Below, in pieces: positions 52,314 through 61,063 of a stretch of 64,000 nt of DNA. The stretch covers positions 1-64,000 of the forward strand of contig JBNKEI010000033.1 in the NCBI GenBank assembly GCA_050288705.1, written 5' to 3'. The notes beneath the pieces are model-generated. The model made no database searches. It saw nothing but the letters and a program-made list of their open reading frames with translations, and had not been told where the DNA came from. How positions within the stretch are numbered: the first letter of the stretch is position 1; every line of letters begins with the position of its first letter. This DNA comes from JBNKEI01 sp050288705. Its GTDB lineage: Bacteria; Myxococcota; Myxococcia; Myxococcales; UBA5297. The translations under genes and the position numbers were made by a program.

Positions 52314-54446
52314 TTACTTCTGTTTTTTTCTGAAGATTCTGCTGGGCAATTGCAGAGCCCCTTCCGCCATGAGGACTACCGCGGCTAAAGCAAGCAGAAC
52401 ACTCCAAACCGGCCAAGGAAGAATTTCTCTGTTTCTCTCACTCTCTGTTTGGGCTTGAGTATTACCACCTAGTAGGAGCTTCCATTCCTTTTCGTCTAAT
52501 CGTGCGAGATTACTTTCGCCAGAATGAATATTTGCCGCGAAGGTTGAATCAGAGAGTGCTTCTTGGTTAGAGGAAACGGGGGTTTGTACCTGATAAATTC
52601 CTGGAAACCGAACTACCGCTTCCAAATGATCGCCGACTTTGCGAACAGGAATTTCTTTTTTGTTTGAGCCCGCAACTATTAGCCGATCTACTGTTGGTGT
52701 GAAACTCAACTTCTTTGTTTCCCCTACCATAACCTGCTCTAAATTTTTCTCATCAAGAGCACCAGAAAGCCATCCGGCGAGTCTTTGCATTACCGGGAGA
52801 AAACTGGTGCGAATAGGCCAATCAGTCCACGCCCTATCTACAGTAGAGGTATATAGAAGTACTTTCCCTAAGCCGTATTTAGATTCGACAAGGGCCATAG
52901 CTCCGTCATCATAGGTTACTAAAGGAGTTATTTGGTTTGCATCTCCTGGAGCTAGTAAGAAATAGCGATTAGTACGAACCGACAAAATACTTTCTTTGGC
53001 GTCTCCAGAAAAAACAGCTAGCGCAGGGTGCTCAAACTTAATTTGGAAGAAATGCGCTGGCTTTTTAGTAAAAGTATTTTTGTTTTCTTCTGCGGCTGTT
53101 TTCAGCACGTGAAGCTTTCTGGGTAACAAATTACCTAAGTATTTATTATAATAGTCTACATCGACTTGATCACCCAAACTTATCATCAGACCCGATCCTT
53201 CTCGCACTCTTTTTTCTAATTCAGCAATTTTTTCCTGCGGCAATGTGCGTAGGTTTAATAAGAAGAAAAGGTCATAAGCTGATAATTTTTCATTTGTTAA
53301 ACTTTCTGAATCACGCAAAACTGGACGCACCGGACTACCCGGGGCATTTAGTGCTGCTTCCACAAAAAAAGCTTCGTCTTTATACCGAGAAACATGGGGG
53401 GCTCCATTTACAATTAGAGCGTGAATGTCTTTTGGCACATGCCACGCAAAATAGCGCACATCGTCTGCTGCTAAACAATCACTTTCAATTTCCATTGCTC
53501 CAGCATAAATCCCTCCCTGAGGAAACCTATAGACCAGGGGCTGCGCAACTACTCCCTGGGCAGGAATAGCTACGAAACTTTTGGCTACAATTTTTTGACC
53601 AACGCGCAGAGCAATTTTTAAATCTTTTACTTTCTTTTTTGAGTAATTAACCACAGTCGCGGTAAATTGATATGCTCTATGGCCCACCGCCGGCACTGCT
53701 TCTACTTTCAATTGCGTAATAGCAACATTAGGAAGTTCAGAAACGTTTTTCGCGGCATCTAATATGATGATTTCTGGTCGGATGTCTCCGGAACGAGTTT
53801 CCACTTTCAGGCTAGACCAATCAGCTCCTAGCGAATAGGTAGTCATATCGGTTGCTAATACCATTCGCTTGCGCGGCAAGGAGGAAGCAGCGAGTATTTG
53901 ACCTGCGCGCTGCAAGCAAATGGCCATTTCCTGCGACTCCCAGGTACCCTGCACCTGCTCAATAACCCGCAACAAGCCATCGCGATCGTAGCTTGGCGGT
54001 ACCGCCACTCGGAAATCACCAGAATCACAGGTAAGAAAACCAATTTGCGCATTCGCTGGGGCGCTATTAACTTCTTGGCGAAGCATTTCTTTTGCGCGCT
54101 CTAACAGCGCACGTCCGTCTAAACGGTACCCCATGGACATAGATGTATCTAACGCCATCATGACCGCCATGGGCCCTTGCGCAACTACTGTATCTAAAGC
54201 CTTTTTGCGCTGCGGTCGAGCAAGAGCTAAGGGAATCGCCAGCAGTAATAGGGTGCGTAACAAAAACAAAATTATGCGTTTCAGTCTTAGTTTTCGAGAA
54301 TTACGCCTCTGCGATCGCAGAATAAAATCGATGGCCGCAAAAGCATGGGGTCGAGCCTTACGGCTCTGAAAGAGGTGTAACAGAAGCGGAATGGTCGCTA
54401 AACCCATTCCATACAACATGAAAGGATTCGCCCATTCCCATCCCAT
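52314..54446 (-). CDS. BatA-like membrane protein with von Willebrand factor A domain
   Basis: 710 residues. The N-terminal BatA-type domain has two membrane segments (FMLYGMGLATIPLLLHLF at 9-26 and IILFLLRTLLLLAIPLALAR at about 60-79) separated by a basic loop. The vWA domain follows with MIDAS DTSMS (about residue 98). A long periplasmic region follows with LALLVES-like repeats and an internal glutaminase-like/PHB fold (ALIVNGAPHVSRYKDEAFFV). A C-terminal membrane helix (PWPVWSVLLALAAVVLMAEG) ends the protein. It lies six bases after the DUF58 gene, forming the usual DUF58-vWA pair; the companion MoxR AAA+ ATPase is not adjacent. Confidence 0.85.
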   Translation of the reverse strand: MGWEWANPFMLYGMGLATIPLLLHLFQSRKARPHAFAAIDFILRSQRRNSRKLRLKRIILFLLRTLLLLAIPLALARPQRKKALDTVVAQGPMAVMMALDTSMSMGYRLDGRALLERAKEMLRQEVNSAPANAQIGFLTCDSGDFRVAVPPSYDRDGLLRVIEQVQGTWESQEMAICLQRAGQILAASSLPRKRMVLATDMTTYSLGADWSSLKVETRSGDIRPEIIILDAAKNVSELPNVAITQLKVEAVPAVGHRAYQFTATVVNYSKKKVKDLKIALRVGQKIVAKSFVAIPAQGVVAQPLVYRFPQGGIYAGAMEIESDCLAADDVRYFAWHVPKDIHALIVNGAPHVSRYKDEAFFVEAALNAPGSPVRPVLRDSESLTNEKLSAYDLFFLLNLRTLPQEKIAELEKRVREGSGLMISLGDQVDVDYYNKYLGNLLPRKLHVLKTAAEENKNTFTKKPAHFFQIKFEHPALAVFSGDAKESILSVRTNRYFLLAPGDANQITPLVTYDDGAMALVESKYGLGKVLLYTSTVDRAWTDWPIRTSFLPVMQRLAGWLSGALDEKNLEQVMVGETKKLSFTPTVDRLIVAGSNKKEIPVRKVGDHLEAVVRFPGIYQVQTPVSSNQEALSDSTFAANIHSGESNLARLDEKEWKLLLGGNTQAQTESERNREILPWPVWSVLLALAAVVLMAEGALQLPSRIFRKKQK

Positions 54447-54452
54447 GTGACT

Positions 54453-55334
54453 CTATACCGCCCTTCCTTTTTCCCGTCGCGTTATAAAGCGTAGTACTAT
54501 GCGATCAAGCAAAGCATCGGTTCGTACTTGTTCGTATTCAACCTTGCTCTCTGCGCAAGATTGTTTAATTTTCTGGAGGAAATTATTCATTTCTTCTAGA
54601 TAGGAATCACGAATCTCCCGAGGATCTACTTGCTCGGTGCGCTCATCTTCCATAGAACGGAAAAGAGTGGAGTCTTCAAAAGGGAACTCCAGTTCTGCGG
54701 GATCGAGCACCTGAAAAACCGAAAGCTGGCTCTTTTTGGTACGCCCGAAAACACTTGGCAGAGTTTGCGGCTCTTCGTCAAAAAAGTCAGAAAAAACTAT
54801 GGTTTCTAGGGGATGTTGATTCTTTTCACGCAACAACTTAGCCACATCCTGCATATGCGCAGTTCCGCCTCCATGAAGTCCCTCTAAAGCTTTGAGGATT
54901 ACCGAAAAATGACCGGCACTGCTTCGGGGAGGAATGATTTCCATTCCGCTACCTCGGCAGATAAGTAATCCAACTGCATCCTGTTGGCGGATTAATAGAT
55001 AGGCCAGGGAAGCCGCTAAAACTGAAGCTACGTCCAATTTAGAAAGGTGTTGGGATCGATAATTCATGGAAGCCGATGCATCAACCACTAAAAAAGCTTT
55101 TAGGTTGGTCTCTTGCTCGTACCGTTTTACGTAATATTTGTCGTATCTTCCATAGGAACGCCAATCGATGTGTCGCACTTCATCGCCAGGAGCATATTCC
55201 TTGTGCTCAGCGAACTCGATGGATTGCCCCTGATAAGGGCTACGGTGAATTCCCGATAGAACCCCGTCCACCACTGTTCGAGTCCTTAGCTGAACAGTAG
55301 AAAGTTTGGCTAAAAAGCTCGCGTCAAGAATCAT
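54453..55334 (-). CDS. DUF58 / MoxR-associated vWA-like protein
   Basis: About 293 residues. Conserved DUF58 sequence: LSTVQLRTRTVVDGVLSGIH, RSPYQGQSIEFAEHKEYAPG, GDEVRHIDWRSYGRYDKYYV, and the vWA metal-binding site VVDASASMN. I chose the ATG at 55334 because DUF58 proteins start just before this block; a GTG at 55379 would add 15 unrelated residues. DUF58 proteins act with MoxR ATPases as chaperones or in metal-insertion or envelope complexes. Coupled to the BatA-like gene. Confidence 0.85.
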   Translation of the reverse strand: MILDASFLAKLSTVQLRTRTVVDGVLSGIHRSPYQGQSIEFAEHKEYAPGDEVRHIDWRSYGRYDKYYVKRYEQETNLKAFLVVDASASMNYRSQHLSKLDVASVLAASLAYLLIRQQDAVGLLICRGSGMEIIPPRSSAGHFSVILKALEGLHGGGTAHMQDVAKLLREKNQHPLETIVFSDFFDEEPQTLPSVFGRTKKSQLSVFQVLDPAELEFPFEDSTLFRSMEDERTEQVDPREIRDSYLEEMNNFLQKIKQSCAESKVEYEQVRTDALLDRIVLRFITRREKGRAV

Positions 55335-55425
55335 GAGCGGGAGAGTATCGATTTGAGAGAAATTGTAAATAAATGGCACCCGTTACTGACCTTGCGCTGG
55401 GCTGCCTGCAAATAAAAGCCGAGTT

Positions 55426-56784
55426 TTAAGCCCCTTCATGCCCGGGTATGACAAAATGAAAAGTGGCGCCGCGTCCTAACTCGCTCTCTGCCCATATTTT
55501 ACCTCCGTGAGCATCTACAATTCCTTTGGCAATAAAGAGACCGAGCCCTGTCCCTTGTTTTTGACCTATTCCAGATTTCCAAAATCTCTCAAATAAACGG
55601 GGCATGTTTACTAAAGCAATTCCAGGACCGTTGTCGGAAACGCTAAACCGAACCCCTTGGCCCTCTTTTTGTGCCGACATCTTGATTTTTCCACCTTCGG
55701 GAGTGAAACGAATTGCGTTTCCCAGGAGGTTGGACAGCACTTGCAATAAGCGTTCTTTGTCAGCTTGCAGCGTATAAAATTCGTCGGAAAAAGAAGTTTC
55801 TAATTGTATTGATTTGGAAGAGGCAAGGCTTGCAAAAACATTCGTGGTTTCGTTCAACAAATCGGTAACCGCGCAAGGCGTACGCTGAATAGTGAAACGA
55901 CCACTTTCTAGACTTGTCGCATCTAAAAGGCTGCGAATTAAATGTTCCATTTGCATGGAAATACTTTCGATGCCCGATGCATGGCTATGAATTTTATCAA
56001 GCGCTGAGCTTTTGCGCATAAGGGTGGCCTTTATGGTAATTGCGGACAGAGGGTTGCGTAGATCGTGGGCAACCACTGCAAGGAGCTGATCTCTTGCACG
56101 AATCGCTTGCTTGGAAATTTGCAAGGCTTTTTTCTCGTTCATGTGAATAGTCGCTAGCTTCTTGGACGACCACCAAGCAATTGCGCCGCCTGCGAAAATG
56201 CTTGTGATAACGACTATGAACGCGATTCTAGCGGCAATTTGTGCGTCTTGTCTCATTTCATTTAAAGCAATCGATAATCTCTCTTGGCGAAATAAAAGAA
56301 ATGCATCTATATCTCGATCAAGCGTTATTCTTTTGGGTAGGAGTTCATTTTCAAATCGAGTGCTGACGGTTTCCAGATTTTCCCCCTTTTCTCTAGCAGA
56401 TAACAATTCATCTAAGGATTGAATGTATACGTTAATAGAAGCTATCAGTTGGTTGGATAGCCGAGTGCCCTGAACAGAATCGACTCCACTCCTTACTTGA
56501 ATAAGCCCGCGAGAGACTTGGGCTTCGGATTCGCGTGTGCGAGCCAGAAAGGAAGAGCTTCCAGTTAGTAGGAAGCCACGCGCACTAGCAAGAGTTCTTT
56601 CTACATCTGCCCGAAGCCGTTCTGCGATAACGACTTTTTCCATTTCTCGGTTTATTTCTGCTTCGCGAGCAATAGATGAAGTATTTAGTTTAAGTAATGC
56701 GAATACTCCTGCTCCCCCAACAACCAAAAGTATAATCAAAAACGTGGCTATCAATCGGCTTGGAAAATTTTCGATTTTCCGCAC
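55426..56784 (-). CDS. Sensor histidine kinase with CHASE3 domain
   Basis: 452 residues. Membrane helix LIATFLIILLVVGGAGVFAL (11-30), an extracytoplasmic CHASE3 domain (about 35-180, ERTLASARGFLLTGSSSFLA), a second membrane helix (AFIVVITSIFAGGAIAWW, about 187-204), then the kinase: H-box LAVVAHDLRNPLSAI with the phosphorylated His, N-box LSNLLGNAIRFTPEG, G1 DNGPGIA, F and G2 GTGLGLFIAKGIVDAHGG. No HAMP or PAS is clear. No response regulator is adjacent, so this is an orphan kinase. It is divergent to the pom operon with palindromic element B in between. Confidence 0.88.
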   Translation of the reverse strand: MRKIENFPSRLIATFLIILLVVGGAGVFALLKLNTSSIAREAEINREMEKVVIAERLRADVERTLASARGFLLTGSSSFLARTRESEAQVSRGLIQVRSGVDSVQGTRLSNQLIASINVYIQSLDELLSAREKGENLETVSTRFENELLPKRITLDRDIDAFLLFRQERLSIALNEMRQDAQIAARIAFIVVITSIFAGGAIAWWSSKKLATIHMNEKKALQISKQAIRARDQLLAVVAHDLRNPLSAITIKATLMRKSSALDKIHSHASGIESISMQMEHLIRSLLDATSLESGRFTIQRTPCAVTDLLNETTNVFASLASSKSIQLETSFSDEFYTLQADKERLLQVLSNLLGNAIRFTPEGGKIKMSAQKEGQGVRFSVSDNGPGIALVNMPRLFERFWKSGIGQKQGTGLGLFIAKGIVDAHGGKIWAESELGRGATFHFVIPGHEGA

Positions 56785-56876
56785 ATAAAACTCCTCGGGT
56801 CTTGTGGATGGATTATTTAGTAATCAAGAGCGCCTTTGGCATGGGGAGCTTTCCCAACATTGACACAGGAAAATCA

Positions 56877-57336
56877 AGGGCATGTCCCTATATCCGACAT
56901 CGCCGCTCCGTCATTCCCGCGAAGGCGGGAATCCAGTGGGCACGACTTTGTCAATCGATGATTTGGGGCCAAAGGTCAGCTCGTCCAGGGTTCGTTTTTT
57001 CGATGAGACCCATCTTCCACGCACGACGCCACTTTTTTAGCTGCTTTTCACGACCAATTGCGGTCAACATGTCCTCGAACAACTCATAGTACAACGAGAT
57101 ATGGACCTTGTATTTGGCGGTGAAGCCCTGCACGATATCATTTCTGTGTTGCAAACGGCAGCGTAGTTGCGTGACGTTTTCATCCTCGACAATTACCGCT
57201 CGCTGGCGGAGGCCAAGAGATCTCCTCGGGTAAGAACGCAAAACTTCGGACTAAATTATCGCCAATACTCGTGATTCCCGCTTTCGCGGGAATGACGGAG
57301 GGCGTGGCGCCGGATATGGATGGGGACACGCCCTAG
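56877..57336 (-). mobile_element. Palindromic inverted-repeat element, copy B (full, with decayed GIY-YIG gene)
   Basis: A 460-base element with inverted termini of about 60 bases. Left end: AGGGCATGTCCC at 56877 then TATATCCGAC and the palindrome ATTCCCGCGAAGGCGGGAAT; right end (reverse strand): AGGGCGTGTCCC, CATATCCGGC and ATTCCCGCGAAAGCGGGAAT. Between them lies a degraded GIY-YIG nuclease frame on the minus strand. Copy A (613-824) matches the left 150 bases and parts of the right end. No target duplication is obvious. It sits in the gap between the divergent histidine kinase and pomY genes. Confidence 0.8.
56951..57241 (-). pseudogene. Decayed GIY-YIG endonuclease gene inside element B
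   Basis: The C-terminal two-thirds of a GIY-YIG (YhbQ/UPF0213-like) nuclease is readable: HRNDIVQGFTAKYKVHISLY, YELFEDMLTAIGREKQLKKW, RRAWKMGLIEKTNP. The N-terminal part that should carry GIY and YIG is scrambled (frame slips upstream of VIVEDENVTQLR), so the catalytic centre is lost. Such small nucleases are often found between palindromic repeats of this type, suggesting past mobility. Start at 57241 is only the edge of the open frame. Confidence 0.7.
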
Positions 57337-57388
57337 TAACTACTGGAGATGCTGTCTGCCCAAATAGCCGGCGAGCATACCGAGGTCG

Positions 57389-57417
57389 TTGTCAGTATTC
57401 CCTTCTTCCCTTATGCT
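57389..57417 (+). promoter_or_regulatory. Possible sigma70 promoter for pomY-pomZ-pomX
   Basis: TTGTCA (57389-57394), 17-base spacer, TATGCT (57412-57417), with a predicted start near 57424. AAAGGA follows at about 57430 and the TTG start codon at 57446. The boxes are imperfect, so this is tentative. It lies just outside the right end of palindromic element B. Confidence 0.4.
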
Positions 57418-57445
57418 TCCGACCTGCTAAAAGGAACTCGATTAC

Positions 57446-59074
57446 TTGACAAGGGGAAGACCACTGGAACGCCCAGAAGCATTATTGAAAAGCGCATTGG
57501 AGAAGGTAGTTTTTTTTGAGTGCCGCCTCGATCAGCTCTCATCTGATTTATGCCGTGCTAATAGCGAGATTGAACGGTTAAAATCCGAGCAGAGTAGAGC
57601 AACCCAGCTAGAAATTCAGCTACGCCAGGAACTCGCAGCCTCGGAATCGCGCGCCAATTTGGCCAAACGAGAAAGAGACGAAGCTTTAGAAAATGCCGCG
57701 GTCGCTCGTCAAGAACGAGAGCGTTTTTTAGATCGCCTAATTGAAGCAGAACAGATTAGGCGAGCCGGTGAAGAGAATGAAGGCATTGATTTGGCTTCTT
57801 TCATTGCGGAGCTACGTTCGGAAGTTCTTCACCTTCGAGCTACGGTTTCCGACCAGCATGCACCTTTCCAACCGGTCAGGCCGGCGATTTCAACCACCTG
57901 CATTCAGGCTTCCCAGCAAGACCAAGAACCTCAACCAGAACATCAAGACGCTGGCTCACCATGCCCAGCACCAGCCTCTATTACCGCTGCTTCATTGGAA
58001 AATCCCTCTCCTAAGCCTCCGACCTCTGCTGCTCCCCCGCGAGTATTGGGTTTCCGATCCACTCAAGATGCTGCCACCTTGATGGCTTCCCAAGGAAGAA
58101 TTGGTATTGGGGAGCAGGAGCATCAAGCCCTAAGTATTCGCGCCCGCTTTGAAACGCGCTCGGAAGAAACCCTGTTTTTCCTCTCTTTGCGAGAGCTGGC
58201 TGCCCCCGACAGTATTTCGCGAATGCGTGCCGCTCAAAGGCTGAAGTCGTTAGGTCCACGAGCGGCCCTCCCGGCAATTGCCGCCGCACTTAACACCGAG
58301 GAATCACCAGAGGTAGTTTGTGCTCTTATGGAAGTCTGTGCCGCTGCAAAAGAAAATTCGATTCTTCCCCTGCTGGAGACCAAATTAGGTTCTGCCTCGG
58401 TTGAAGTGCGCTTGTCGGCATTGGAAGCGGTTTTCCGCCTTCAAGGGCCATCGTGTCTTGCCCGTGCTATGCAGGACAAAAGCTCTCGTGTTCGTCGCCG
58501 AGCTGCGGTACTTGCTGCCGGACAGAATGAGGCTATTTCTGTATTGGAGCAAGCCGCAGGGGACGCAGACGCTTCGGTTCGCCGGGTAGCCGCTCTTGGT
58601 CTTGCGGCAGTAGGATGCGCTCGTGCTCAATCTTGGTTGCTCTCAGCTCTAGATGATAACGATGTTACTGTGCGCCGGGCTGCTGCCAAGGGGCTTTCCC
58701 GTTCTTTTGGGCCGCAAGTATTCGCCGTTGCTGACCTGGATGCTTCCCGGAGGCGCCGCGAGATTCGCCGGCTAGTAGCGCAACCAACGGCAGAGACTAC
58801 ACCGAGAACGGCGAATGCAACCTCGCTCTCAGCAACTCCATTGGCGACCCTGTCGACAACCTCATCGGGCACGGTTGCAGCTCCCAGCCCACTGCCACAT
58901 CCGCAACTAGAATCGGATATTCTCGACATTGTGTATTCTGCTCTGCGCGGCCAAAGCCAGGAAGAGCTACGTCGCAACTTGAAGGCAGACCAAGAATTGG
59001 TGGCCTCTTCGATTTCTTCGCTATTACAGAGAGGCAAATTAGTTCGGCGCGGCCAACGGTATTTTGTGCCGTAG
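57446..59074 (+). CDS. pomY: PomY-like coiled-coil / HEAT-repeat protein
   Basis: 542 residues from a TTG with AAAGGA upstream. Regions: coiled coil about 20-130 (SSDLCRANSEIERLKSEQSR), a Pro/Gln/Ser-rich linker about 138-200, HEAT repeats about 240-425 (SISRMRAAQRLKSLGPRAAL, VRLSALEAV, SRVRRRAAVLAAG, ASVRRVAALGLAAVG, VTVRRAAAKGLSRS), a Ser/Thr/Ala linker and a C-terminal winged-helix-like domain (about 488-542, ending GKLVRRGQRYFVP). In M. xanthus PomY also has coiled-coil, HEAT and Pro-rich parts and promotes division-site cluster formation. Here the Pro-rich part lies before the HEAT region, and the C-terminal domain is an addition. The context next to pomZ and pomX supports the identity. 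Nine bases before pomZ. Confidence 0.75.
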   Translation: MTRGRPLERPEALLKSALEKVVFFECRLDQLSSDLCRANSEIERLKSEQSRATQLEIQLRQELAASESRANLAKRERDEALENAAVARQERERFLDRLIEAEQIRRAGEENEGIDLASFIAELRSEVLHLRATVSDQHAPFQPVRPAISTTCIQASQQDQEPQPEHQDAGSPCPAPASITAASLENPSPKPPTSAAPPRVLGFRSTQDAATLMASQGRIGIGEQEHQALSIRARFETRSEETLFFLSLRELAAPDSISRMRAAQRLKSLGPRAALPAIAAALNTEESPEVVCALMEVCAAAKENSILPLLETKLGSASVEVRLSALEAVFRLQGPSCLARAMQDKSSRVRRRAAVLAAGQNEAISVLEQAAGDADASVRRVAALGLAAVGCARAQSWLLSALDDNDVTVRRAAAKGLSRSFGPQVFAVADLDASRRRREIRRLVAQPTAETTPRTANATSLSATPLATLSTTSSGTVAAPSPLPHPQLESDILDIVYSALRGQSQEELRRNLKADQELVASSISSLLQRGKLVRRGQRYFVP

Positions 59075-59083
59075 GACTTATTT

Positions 59084-60040
59084 ATGGACCAGATTTTTTA
59101 TACTCCTAGGCGCACCGCACAGCTACTTAGCATTGAGTTAAGAGATCTTCATGCAGTCCTGCGCAAAGATCGATATTCGCCTATCGATATACTGACTTTG
59201 CGCCAACGCCTGAAAAAAATGCCTCCCAAATTGGGGCCGCGCCGGCAGCTATTTCTCAATTTCAAGGGTGGTACTGGCAAAACCTCGATTTCAACTAGCT
59301 ATTCTTTCCGCATGGCAGAAATGGGATACCGGGTATTGCTAATTGACTTGGATAGCCAGGGCCACGCCACCAAATGCTTGGGACTAGAAGGTGAATCGTT
59401 CGAACAAACTTTACTAGACGTTTTAGTAAAAAGGATTCCCATTTCGCAAGTCATTGTACACTCGGGAATGCCACAGCTAGATTTGGTGCCGTCCAATTTA
59501 TCGATGAGCACTGCTGATTTGGCGCTGATGCCTTTAGCCGGTCGGGAGTTTAAACTGCGTAATGCCGTCAATCAAATAGTTCAACAATACGATTTGATTG
59601 TTATGGATGCTCCTCCTTCTTTTGGGCTACTCAATCTGAATGCTTTGATGGCCTCCGATGACCTTTTAGTTCCTGTTTTGGCTGATTTTCTCTCGTTTCA
59701 TGGATTAAAACTACTTTTCGAAACTGTAGAGGGCCTGGAGCTGGATTTACAGCATCAACTGGACCATATTTTTATAATTATCAATGCTTTTAATGCTACT
59801 TTCAAACTCGCTAAAGAGGCGCAAAGTGCGCTTCGAGAACATTACGGTGAATTCTTGTGCAAAACTGTGGTTCGGCAATGCACCAAGTTTGCTTTGGCTT
59901 CCAGTGAAGGTCGGCCAGTCTTTCTAGCCGATCCCGAATCCAAAGGGGCGAAGGACATTCAGTCGTTAATTGTCGAATTGATGCGAAAATTGGGGATAGC
60001 CAAAACCACTTCTCGCGCGGTATCCGCCGGCAAAAGATAA
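59084..60040 (+). CDS. pomZ: PomZ-like ParA/MinD ATPase
   Basis: 318 residues. N-terminal MerR/HTH-like segment YTPRRTAQLLSIELRDLHAV (6-25). Deviant Walker A KGGTGKTS at 61-68, so G62 and K66 match the residue numbers of the PomZ G62V and K66Q mutants; the second Asp in LLIDLDSQGHAT is D90, matching D90A; VMDAPPSFG follows; and K268 in RQCTKFALASSEG matches the DNA-binding residue K268. I recall these numbers from M. xanthus work. ParA/MinD proteins dimerise on ATP and bind nucleoid DNA; PomZ positions a PomX-PomY cluster at midcell and promotes FtsZ ring formation there. The start ATG has AGGA seven bases upstream. A generic ParA is the fallback. Confidence 0.85.
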   Translation: MDQIFYTPRRTAQLLSIELRDLHAVLRKDRYSPIDILTLRQRLKKMPPKLGPRRQLFLNFKGGTGKTSISTSYSFRMAEMGYRVLLIDLDSQGHATKCLGLEGESFEQTLLDVLVKRIPISQVIVHSGMPQLDLVPSNLSMSTADLALMPLAGREFKLRNAVNQIVQQYDLIVMDAPPSFGLLNLNALMASDDLLVPVLADFLSFHGLKLLFETVEGLELDLQHQLDHIFIIINAFNATFKLAKEAQSALREHYGEFLCKTVVRQCTKFALASSEGRPVFLADPESKGAKDIQSLIVELMRKLGIAKTTSRAVSAGKR

Positions 60041-60063
60041 GCAAGCTGTAATTGGAGGAATCG

Positions 60064-61020
60064 ATGCGCAAAGCTTTTGACGCCAATGTCTCTCGTTCCA
60101 AACCTCGGCTGAGAATGGGAACTGTAATCTCTACTGCTGAACCTTCTCGATCACCAGAGCCAGAGGAGTTCCTTGAAGAAGAGGAAATGTCTGCCGAGCA
60201 AGACGATTCTGGCGAGGCGTCCGATTCGCTATCGTCCCAGCAATCGATCGAGGATGAGGAGGACTTCGACCAAGAAGAAGATGATTCTTTGTCTGAAAGC
60301 GCGCAGTCAGCCACAGTCTTAGCGGAAACAGGCGCCACCGAAATTGCCCTCGACCCGCAAGAGCGCCGTGAACGACTGCGCGAACGGCTTAAGGCAGCGA
60401 CTGCCAAAGTTCAGCCCACCGAACCGACTCCCCAAACCCCTGCGGAAGCGCGAAGCTCGGCTCTTGCTCTGGTAGGACACTTGCGCCAGGAGCTGGAAAA
60501 CGCTCACCAGCTCAATACTTCACTAGCCAAAGATTTGGAACAAGCGCGAAGCGATCTGGGTCGAGCTGCCGAAGAAGCACGCATGCGCACTGCGGAAGCT
60601 ACCCGCATGACCAACGAGGTTAATGAGCGCGCTACGCTCATGGAGGAACTAGGAAAAGAAATGGCCAGCCTAGAAACCGAAAGAGACGATGCTTTGGTGG
60701 AGTTGCGAGCCGTTCGCGCAGAAGTAGAAAAGGAAACCGCACTGCGCAAGGAACTGGAAAAGAAACTTGCTGAACGCGACGCAGAATTGGCGGAAACTCT
60801 AACTGAAGAAGAGCGATTAGCAACCGAACTAGAAGCACGCAATATTGAGCTGCGAAGATGCCAACTATCCCTAGATACCCTTTCGGAAGAAAGAGACCGC
60901 CTGGCCAAACAAGTTGCTGAAATTACCAAGGAACGGTCAGACCTACTCGATTCCCAAAAAGCTTTAGACGAAATTCATCGGGCTTTAGCAGAAGCTCGCG
61001 CTCGTTTTGGCTCTCGCTGA
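60064..61020 (+). CDS. pomX: PomX-like coiled-coil protein
   Basis: 318 residues from the ATG at 60064, five bases after GGAGG; a TTG at 60052 is rejected. The N-terminal peptide MRKAFDANVSRSKPRLRM has K13 and R15, the residues I recall as the PomZ ATPase-activating motif in M. xanthus PomX. This is followed by an acidic, Ser/Glu-rich disordered region (about 28-85), a basic/Pro-rich region and a long coiled coil (about 140-310, LVGHLRQELENAHQLNTSLA onwards) for scaffold polymerisation. PomX of M. xanthus is longer (about 400 residues), so this one is compact. It is the third gene of pomY-pomZ-pomX and converges on the glycosyltransferase gene. Confidence 0.8.
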   Translation: MRKAFDANVSRSKPRLRMGTVISTAEPSRSPEPEEFLEEEEMSAEQDDSGEASDSLSSQQSIEDEEDFDQEEDDSLSESAQSATVLAETGATEIALDPQERRERLRERLKAATAKVQPTEPTPQTPAEARSSALALVGHLRQELENAHQLNTSLAKDLEQARSDLGRAAEEARMRTAEATRMTNEVNERATLMEELGKEMASLETERDDALVELRAVRAEVEKETALRKELEKKLAERDAELAETLTEEERLATELEARNIELRRCQLSLDTLSEERDRLAKQVAEITKERSDLLDSQKALDEIHRALAEARARFGSR

Positions 61021-61063
61021 TGATTTGCGCGCTTGACTTACTGGGGTGGAGACTTTCTTGCTT

